Below are positions 57,340 through 64,000 of a stretch of 64,000 nt of DNA, piece after piece (the stretch's first letter is position 1; the number at the start of each line of letters is the position of its first letter). Location: the NCBI GenBank assembly GCA_033558025.1, contig JAUCEF010000001.1, forward strand, positions 1,736,001-1,800,000, in the 5' to 3' direction. A program made the translations under genes and the position numbers. The DNA comes from Phytophthora sp. 'mugwort' (Eukaryota; Oomycota; Peronosporomycetes; Peronosporales; Peronosporaceae). The notes beneath the pieces were generated by a model, which was given only the letters and a program-made list of their open reading frames with translations, did no database searches and was not told where the DNA came from.

Positions 57340-57641
57340 GCGATACCACTTCGCACGAGTTTATTTCGATATCCTCGATAAATGTTGATTTTTTTTATCG
57401 CTGATACTAACTTCAAGTATGGCAGACTCGTCATCAGGACTTTTGGTTGGGAGGAACACACTATCACCAAGAACAATAATTTTGTCAGCTTGGAGCATCG
57501 TCGATCCCACGATTTGGTTAGGGTCATCAGTAGTAAAATTGGTTTTTGAGCTCTTTACTCGGACCGCAACCCATGATTATGCTATACACTACCAAAGATA
57601 TTTCTTTGAAAACCAATCGGCTGTGTATTTGTTATCATCGT
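57340..57641. other. Spacer between convergent genes
   Basis: No gene supported on either strand. Separates the plus-strand genes from the minus-strand fibre gene; probably holds both 3' ends. Confidence 0.4.
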
Positions 57642-59540
57642 CTATGGGGCCATGCCGCTTGTAGTAAGCCTCGCACGAGTTTCAAGCAATTCTACTCTTT
57701 CCATCAATGCTTGGATCATTCTCACATTATAGACGCTTAATTTAGAATAATCTACGTGAAGCTTGACTCCTAATGGTTCTAGCCATGGATCAGTACTGGT
57801 TTGAAGCTCCTCGCTTCCATCAGGAATCCGAGCGATGAAATCTAAAAATCCCTGATCCAGAACGTCCTGAGCGATTAGACCAAGCTCTTTTGGCTTGTCT
57901 GGATGTTGTTTCCAGTTATAGGATTTCAGTTTCAATGATCTATAGAGACATTCAACGCGCTCTATAGGCACCTCGGTAATATCCTGCTTACAGCGTCGGT
58001 CGCTTTGCATGACCATGGCCTCACATCCAATATAACCATTGAATATCGCACATACATTTGTATATGTTATAGGACTTCCAGTAGCCGTCTCCGTAGCTCC
58101 TGAATCTGTTCTTAGTCTATAGACTGTCAATCCTATATTCCCCCCACTATTCCACGTATAACTAACAGTATTTGATACATGCAATGGGTCTGACGGAGAG
58201 ACTGTTGAAATACCAAGTCGGCCAGAGCTAGTTAATATCATGCGTGTAGCTGCTCCCGTTCCAAAACGTAGATCGTTGCTTGAATAGTTACCAATCCATG
58301 TCGCGTTGGTAGAAGTCGTATTAGAGCCATTGTTGACCTCGATCTGAAATTTAACAGGTGTGGTATTCGATCCGGCAAACGAGCACATCCGTGTGTAAGG
58401 ACCATCTAAATAGTCAGTCCCTGAACCAGTAATTGAAAAATATTCGTTGGTTGGAGTTGAATTAACCCCCAGCTCGGTTAGACTTCCTACCGTTGTTATA
58501 TTAACTTGATTTTCATATGCTAAAAATCCATTTAAATTTCCAGAGCAGGTTATATCGCCAGTTGTTGAAAAACTTGCTGCTGATATATTTCGACTCGCAT
58601 CGACGAAAGCAAATGAATTGATTAGATACCCGCCATAAGCGTTTGTGCTTCCTGAACATGTGATATTACCGATGTTTACAATATGGCGCGATGATGTAAT
58701 AATATCCGTCCCATCGACTCTAATGGATCCAAAGTCAGCGAGAACACCGCTGACCTTTATCGAACCATTTAGATTTTGAGCATAGAGAGTGCGGATCGAC
58801 CCTATATCTCTATTAACATCTACCACAAGAGCCTTTTGAGCGACTGCGCCGCCATAAGAGAATCCAATATAAGCCAAATGGTCGAAACTGTCATACAATG
58901 CGGTAGTTGAATTTTAGAATTTGATATTCGGACAGCTCAATCACACCCCTCCAGTCGATAGCGTGAGATTAGATAGAGTACCAACTGACGTGATCGATGT
59001 CTGCGCGGCTGTAGATAGTGCTCCAGTGAGAGTCGTCGCTGATACCGATGACAATCCTGTTATCGTCCGTCCGGCTCCTGAAAATACAAGATTACCTCCA
59101 ATCGTTAGCCCACTAAGAGTACCTAAGGATGTGATATTGCCCTGATCTCCGGTTTGTAGAGTACCAGTAATCGAAGTTGCTGAGATGCTGCTCACCCCAC
59201 TGACCGATCGCAAAGCACCAGTAAAAGTTAAGTTGCCAGCGATTGTGAGCCCTGATAGCGTTCCAACCGATGTAATATTGGTTTGGGGATTATACTTCCC
59301 GATACCATACTTCGTTGGTGCTGCTTCTCCCATTGAATCGAAGAATTCACCATTATGGACAGCCTGCCAGTGCCCTACATCGAGATTAGGTGGTCTAAGT
59401 AAAACCAGATATGAACCTTTCTTCGAAATTGGTTTCGTTATTTCGTTAGATTCATAGATATCATCAAGATGTACTCCAATTATTTTCGCGAGTTCCATCA
59501 GATCATGATCGGATTTGATTGGTTTGACCAGGTCGCTCAT
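57642..59540 (-). pseudogene. Fibre protein: protease-like N-terminus, repeats, S74 chaperone; two in-frame stops
   Basis: ATG at 59,540 opens MSDLVKPIKSDHDLMELAK. Residues 20-75 (YLVLLRPP, VGHWQAVHNGEFFDSMGEA) look like the first half of the adenain-type maturation protease of Polintons, with the HW and FFDS blocks, but the part with the catalytic Cys is absent. Then come repeats of ITS(V/L)GTLSGLTI(A/G)GNL, a fibre-like beta pattern. After a TGA and a TAA 11 codons later, the same frame goes on to a phage-type end: MQSDRRCKQDITEV, KSYNWK, ELGLIAQDV. That is the S74 intramolecular chaperone that trimerises tail spikes and then cuts itself off before the Ser. Likely a surface fibre for host attachment. 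It is the only large minus-strand gene of the element. Confidence 0.75.
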
Positions 59541-59588
59541 AATATTTAATTTCCTGAAAACTATATTAGAAACCATATAGATTCAACG

Positions 59589-61293
59589 ATGAGTGAAACT
59601 CAATTATCCGACCAATATTTGTACCAGAGCTCGCTCAAGAGCGATCCTGAGATCAAGGTATCTTCAGGCAAGCGTGTCCTGTTAGTTATCGACCTGAATC
59701 AGGGCTCGTACCAGAATGGTGTCATTACTATCGATGCCACTGCTCAGCTTAACGGTTCTGAAGGATTTGCCTGTCTTCGCGATGCTTACATCATGCTCCC
59801 ATACAAGGTATCGATGAAGAATGGTGGTACCGCTCAGACTCTGCCTGCCAATCGCTTCTGCGCTACTCTAAAGTGCGGCAACTGGGTTAGCATGTCGCTG
59901 GAACTCAATGGCAAGACCATTGTTTCGATGGCTGATTACAAGCTGTTTTGGAACAATGTCCGTGCTCAGACAAGCTATAGTCCTCAGTACGTTGAAAAGC
60001 ATGGAGCGGAGTCCTTCCTATTCCCTGATGCCGCTCAGTTTGCTCTGTACAGCTCTGCCACCAGTTCGACTGGAGATGGATACACTAACACTACTGCATT
60101 CTCATCTTCGTTTGCTACCACCGGTCCTTCTGGTGGTTACTCTATCCCCAACGATGGTCTCGTAAAGCGCCTGCTGTCGAACCCTCCTAATGCTGGCTCT
60201 GGCTTCTCTACGGCGTGGCCTTCAGTAGGTGGGGCTGCTGCTTCTACCACAATTGCTAACCAAACGGCTCGTGGTGCTTTCGTAGCTGGTGCTGCTACTG
60301 CTAACGCTATCATGGGAACGTGGAACTACATGCTAAAGGTTAAGCTAACCGATCTACACCCCATCTTTAAGGAACTCGACCTCATGGCTAATCCTCAAAT
60401 CCGTCTCCGTTTCCGCGTCAATCAGGTACTTCTAGTGTCTCTGTAGATGCTACGAAGGGTATGTCGCTAACCAGTACTACTCTCGCGAGTGGTAGTGTCT
60501 GTCCTGTGATGGTTGCGGCTTCTTCTACCGGTAATCCTATGGCGGGTATTCTTGCTGCTTCTGCTCCATTCAGTATTTCCTGGGGTGCTGTTGTTAATGC
60601 TCTTGAACCTACTATTGATGGTACTTACATGCCATTCACTACTTCTCGTCTGTACGTACCATTCGTGCATCTTGAGAACCCTCAGGCTATTATCTCCAAG
60701 CCCGTAAAGAAGGTTCGATAAATGATTGCTATGCTCAGTGGTTCTACCAGCGCGCTGGTACTGGTAAGCAATCGACTCAGCTTAATGCTGCATTTGATCT
60801 TCAGCTATCGGCTTCTGTTAAGAACGCTAAGTACGTTATTCTCCTTCCTTTTGCTGAACAGACTGGTAGTTTTGCTTCCGCTGCTGTACAAGCGTTCCAG
60901 AGCCCGTTTGATTCGGCTCCTTGGACTCTTCACCCTGGTTCGAGCATTCGCAACTTTAACGTTCGTATTGGTTCCCAGCAGACGTTTGACATCAGCCACG
61001 ACTATGACTTCCACCACTTCACTAATGAAATCGCTAAGATCGCTTCGATTAATGGTGATCTGACTCCTGAGCTGGTGAATAGTCTTCTTGACTATCAGAC
61101 CTGGTCGCTAACTAACCGCGTTCTGATTGCTGACGTTAGCCGCCTAACGGAGCGTGATGTACCTCAGGCGATTCAGGTCCAAGGTGTTAATGCTGGTTGC
61201 CAGGGTACGAACATGCTCGTATTGGTTGTGAGTGAGCAAGAGCTCTCCTACGATCGTCTAACGGGTGAGGTACTCGATTTCACCACGGCTTAA
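59589..61293 (+). pseudogene. Major capsid protein candidate (double jelly-roll), two frameshifts
   Basis: About 568 codons. ATG at 59,589 opens MSETQLSDQYLYQSS, then VLLVIDLNQGSYQNGVITI and DAYIMLPYKVSMKN, short beta strands with polar loops as in jelly-roll capsid proteins of Polinton-like viruses. One-base losses near 60,428 and 60,719 split the frame into three. The last part (SPFDSAPWTLHPGSSIRNF, QQTFDISHDYDFHHF, TNRVLIADVSRL) completes it. Size, place and character all fit the major capsid protein, but the fold is inferred. Codon use is even and GC-richer than the neighbouring structural-type genes, as expected of a highly expressed gene. Confidence 0.75.
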
Positions 61294-61303
61294 ATAATTA
61301 ATG

Positions 61304-61318
61304 TTTTGATAAAGTATG
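61304..61318 (+). promoter_or_regulatory. Promoter-like motif ttgataaagtatg
   Basis: The ataaagt word lies about 28 bases before the ATG of the FGKY protein, matching the words before 48,155, 48,413 and 49,154. Confidence 0.4.
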
Positions 61319-61339
61319 CTAGCTATCTATATAGATATC

Positions 61340-61645
61340 ATGGACACAACTATTACGTTCGGGAAGTACAAAGACTGCTCTATCCAGAGGGTGTATGAAA
61401 AGGATCCTAACTACTGTCGTTGGCTTCGTAATCAACCAAATTTAGATGAGGAAATTGCCAATTTTCTTGTGAGCAAGTTTGCAAATGGATCCGATGATGG
61501 ATCGTACCTTCTAAATTTCGGGAAGTACAAGGGCAAGTCAGTAAAGCAAGTATTTGCTATTGATGAACAATATCTACAGTGGTTGCGTGCATCCAAATTC
61601 GCAACTAAAAGGCGCCGAAGCTATGTGCTGCTATTCATGAGCTGA
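61340..61645 (+). CDS. Protein with two FGKY-type modules
   Basis: ATG at 61,340 opens MDTTITFGKYKDCSIQRVY. Module 1 has NYCRWLRNQPNL; module 2 has LNFGKYKGKSVKQVFAID and YLQWLRASKF. Each has FGKY-K, a short helix, then a Trp-Leu pair. The predicted 101 residues end RSYVLLFMS. The end may be shifted by one base at the A run near 61,608, since the next frame reads KLCAAIHELM. The module also occurs at 48,413 and in element A. Its function is not known to me; relatives are fused to exonuclease-type proteins. Confidence 0.6.
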   Translation: MDTTITFGKYKDCSIQRVYEKDPNYCRWLRNQPNLDEEIANFLVSKFANGSDDGSYLLNFGKYKGKSVKQVFAIDEQYLQWLRASKFATKRRRSYVLLFMS

Positions 61646-61715
61646 TGTAAGACAATGACTTTGTTTCTCTCAATAACCCATATGAAACTTGAAAGAAAAA
61701 AAAGTATGACTGGAT

Positions 61716-62072
61716 TCATTGCATTGAAGTAAATCCATTAGTTCGCTCATCATTCACCAAGATGTTAGCATTTACATCAAGTGATTTTATGCTCCATAAA
61801 TGCCCGTTCTCGGAAGTTGGCATGGTCAAAACCCAAGCTTTATGCTTTGGGTAAGTACAATGATGCGCGTAATTCCAGCGCTTCATAGACTTACCACATG
61901 GACATGAAACGTTATGATGGAGTCGAGCCTTAAAAATAATATCCATCATTTTCGCTGCTTTATCAATATCCGATGCTGCTACAGGGAATTTACTTATCGG
62001 GTGGATCCAGCACCTTTCCTTCGATTTCGATTTTGGACACAGCTCACTAGTTTTCATAATAAAGTTGCACAT
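61716..62072 (-). CDS. Small zinc-finger-like protein
   Basis: An intact 118-residue frame on the minus strand from MCNFIMKTSELCPK. Metal ligand pattern: CPKSKSKERCWIH near the N-terminus and CPCGKSMKRWNYAHHC in the middle, followed by YPKH. The protein is basic, so it may bind nucleic acid. A second ATG (MKTSEL) six codons in is equally possible as the start. It lies next to the right terminal repeat and converges on the FGKY gene. No family assigned. Confidence 0.55.
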   Translation of the reverse strand: MCNFIMKTSELCPKSKSKERCWIHPISKFPVAASDIDKAAKMMDIIFKARLHHNVSCPCGKSMKRWNYAHHCTYPKHKAWVLTMPTSENGHLWSIKSLDVNANILVNDERTNGFTSMQ

Positions 62073-62211
62073 TGTTAATATTGAAACCTTGCTTATATAC
62101 TTAGTAGTTTATCCTTCAGGATCAATCTGAATTTGATTTTCAAAATCTATCCAAGTCTTCTTGAGGCTCAAGGAGGTTGTGAAACTATATCTGAAGTGTT
62201 GCCTGCTCCTC

Positions 62212-62445
62212 TCACTCTCAGGTGGTCGAGAGGTTGTCCTCGTGAAACCACCGGCTGCCGCTTCTAAGGAGACGAAAGCATTTAAAACTACTTCTGAAGT
62301 GGTGGCGCTTTCTCGCGTCCTAAGGTGGTCGAGAGGTTGTGTCGTCAAAGTCGTAGCATTGCATTAGAAACGGTTAGCCCTATTCTCCTTGTTAAATAAA
62401 GCTAAGAAAAAAAACTGCCGGTGTAATGTGCTGGCTATTACTACT
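62212..62445. repeat. Right terminal inverted repeat of element B
   Basis: Inverted partner of 46,325-46,559, about 98 per cent identical by direct comparison. It carries the same two internal aggtggtcgagaggttgt repeats. The outer half is recognisable at the right end of element A. Confidence 0.95.
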
Positions 62446-62451
62446 GGCCTC
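62446..62451. repeat. Right 6-bp target site duplication of element B
   Basis: ggcctc, identical to 46,319-46,324. Confidence 0.9.
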
Positions 62452-62575
62452 ACGGATTTCCTAGCGGACTGGCCGATAATAGCCGCGTAAGGGGGACCCG
62501 TTTATTAGCCTTTAACGTGATGCCTTAGCTTTCCTCTTCACAACGAGCAAGCCTAAAGTTAATGCCGTTCTAAAT

Positions 62576-63950
62576 TCACAGCGTCGATGCTTTAGGAAGC
62601 ATCGGTTGTGACGGGGTTGGTTCCAGGAGACGAAGACGGCCTTCTTTCGGAGAATAGTCGACCTCAGGCCGCTGCCTAACAAACTTTTCCACCAGGTCAC
62701 GCACCAGTGGCCCTGACCGCAGTTGACGAGCACTACCAAATAAATGCCACCCGTCCATACTAGTCAGCAACGGCATTCCGACGGTAACCAGGCGATCCAT
62801 CTCTGCGTCTTCTTCATCACCTGTTACTGCTGAAATACCCTCACCACTTGCTTCGTAGTTCTCCTTGGCCATCCGAATCGAAGCAATGGCAGGTTTTGTA
62901 ATCTGCGTGATGTCGTAGACTACTCGAAGACCGGAAAAGTGTGGTTGTGACGAACTCATAGCTGGATATCGACGCAACCAGTATGTTAGCGCCTCCTTCA
63001 GCTCGCGTATCGATAATTCCACGACAATAGTAGGTTTCACCAGTGGTAGATACTTCTCAAGCCACTTCCGCGTAATAACAAGGCCAGGATCATTTAGGCG
63101 GTCACCTTTAATGTACCCCGCGTTCAGAAGTCCGATGTCTGCGCCAAGTCCTTCACGCAGTGCATCCGCCACAAGGTTACCTAGATTGCTCTCTTGAGTA
63201 CGGCACCTGGTGCGACGTCCATCCAAAGCGGTGACCGCCACACTCAGTGGCTCAAGTTTCCCCTGTACGAGCTCCTCCTGCTCTACGGCGTCAATGTACT
63301 TGTTCAAAATCGCCTGACATGCTGGATCTGGCTGATATCCTCGGTTCAACAGCATTTGCCATTGAAAATCCACTTGAACGCGTCCTACTTGATCCTTAGC
63401 CTGCTGAGATACCATCGACGTGGTCAACGTCATCTCAACAGCACCCAGCCAAAGCGCATCCATCCCGCACTTGTGGATGAGCGTGGTGGCGCCGGCAGCG
63501 CATGTCACTGGGAAGTGGTCATGGCCTCCCAATATGAGGTTAATACCCGGCGCCTGCATTGCAAGCCGTACATCCTCCGCCATCTTGAAATGCGTGAGCG
63601 CCACGATCACATTTGCTCCTTGAGCTTTGAGGTGCTTCACACATCGACGTGCATGCGGTCGCTCATCATCGAAAACGACACTGGGTCCAGCGAACGGGTC
63701 CTTTCCCGTGTTAGTCGTCACCACTCCAAACATTCCAAGTCGAAGTCCATTGCTCAGCGGGATGACGCATGTATCGACCAGACCAGGATATAGCTTCCCA
63801 CTGCTGGCTGACCGAACGTTCGATCCGAAGCACGTGAACTTTGCGTCAGTAAGCAAGTCGCGCATATACTCCGCCCCAAAGTCGAACTCGTGGTTCCCCA
63901 TGACCACATATTCAATACCGATATTGTTCAGCATCTCGACCATAAGAGCT
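62576..63950 (-). CDS. 5'-nucleotidase / metallophosphoesterase family protein, 5' end outside window
   Basis: The minus-strand exon begins after an acceptor (gatattgcag) at 63,950; earlier exons lie outside or at the edge. It reads VEMLNNIGIEYVVMGNHEFDFG, the metal-binding GNHE motif, then ALTHFKMAEDVRL and NLILGGHDHFP with the GGHDH ligands. It continues into a nucleotide-binding C-terminal domain (RTQESNLGNLVADALRE, LLNAGYIKGD, SIRELKEALTYW). This is the UshA/CD73-like order: a two-metal phosphatase domain and a substrate domain. It hydrolyses nucleotides or related phosphate esters; no signal peptide can be judged without the start. No breaks. The stop lies about 125 bases from element B, which probably fell in or near its 3' untranslated region. 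Confidence 0.88.
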
Positions 63951-64000
63951 CTGCAATATCACGACGGCAACAGAGGTCAGCCTCCACTCAGCCATGTGAG

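Larger units (their letters stand above)
46325..62445 (+). mobile_element. Element B: full-length integrated Polinton-like virus with Crinkler cargo
   Basis: A 16.1 kb unit with 234-235 bp terminal inverted repeats starting AG and ending CT, and a 6-bp target duplication. Gene order: Crinkler, small basic protein, zinc-ribbon/FGKY protein, protein-primed polymerase with HNH, integrase remnant, HEPN-like protein, two structural-type proteins, small protein, fibre (minus strand), major capsid candidate, FGKY protein, zinc-finger protein (minus strand). Polymerase, integrase, capsid and protease-derived sequence together define the Polinton/Maverick group. No packaging ATPase with a Walker A motif was seen. 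Most large genes have stops or frameshifts, so the copy is dead or depends on helpers. It sits between two convergent host genes. Confidence 0.92.

Noticed and set aside
46325..62445. Virophage or giant-virus fragment instead of a Polinton-like element
   Set aside because: The unit is bounded by terminal repeats with a 6-bp duplication and has integrase and protein-primed polymerase remnants, which is the Polinton pattern; a giant-virus fragment would not have these ends.

Overview
The window looks like a chromosome segment of a plant-associated oomycete (Peronosporales type, Phytophthora or downy mildew). Evidence: intron-poor genes with 55-80 nt introns, a folate-biopterin transporter of the kind expanded in oomycetes, Crinkler (CRN) effector sequences with the LFLAK motif, and many decayed Helitron, pogo, Tc1 and copia elements. 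Species is not determined. Apart from the partial gene at the right edge, the host genes are open from end to end (one is a 6.2 kb exon). The breaks in the mobile elements are therefore more likely real decay than sequencing error.

Layout. 1-3,150: retroelement debris with one possible LTR boundary. About 3,150-12,389: element A, an old, internally deleted copy of a Polinton/Maverick-like virus, with a Crinkler pseudogene, a protein-primed DNA polymerase pseudogene split by a complete pogo-type insertion (9,151-10,893), and a right terminal repeat. 12,400-about 16,900: two abutting Helitrons. 17,740-18,465: two direct repeats. 18,659-20,335: folate-biopterin transporter. 21,247-22,492: five-exon gene of unknown function. 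22,709-29,375: CBP/p300-type acetyltransferase with three exons. 30,150-30,522: short Helitron. 30,555-31,954: Tc1/mariner-type element. 31,957-34,200: debris. 34,222-39,124: copia element with a large hairpin at each end. 39,474-40,893: a PD-(D/E)XK-like gene and a HEPN-like gene, both broken. 41,161-42,566: pogo-type transposase. 44,215-45,849: MYND-SET methyltransferase with four exons. 46,325-62,445: element B. 62,576-63,950: 5'-nucleotidase, partial.

The main find is element B, a 16.1 kb integrated Polinton-like virus with 234-235 bp terminal inverted repeats (about five differences between the arms) and a 6-bp target duplication (ggcctc). It lies between the 3' ends of two convergent host genes. 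In order it carries: a Crinkler effector gene, a small basic protein, a zinc-ribbon protein with an FGKY-type module, a protein-primed family B DNA polymerase with an internal HNH domain, an integrase whose catalytic core is gone, a small HEPN-like protein, two proteins that look structural, a small protein, a fibre protein made of half a capsid-maturation protease plus a phage-type S74 chaperone, a major capsid protein candidate, a second FGKY-module protein and a zinc-finger protein. I see no packaging ATPase.

Element A keeps the same left-end order (Crinkler, small basic protein, polymerase), but its Crinkler ends in an HNH-like domain instead of the PD-(D/E)XK-like domain of B. A plant-cell effector is thus resident cargo of a virus-like transposon, and its active domain has been exchanged between copies. 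A HEPN-like gene in B has a relative in the flanking chromosome beside a nuclease-like gene.
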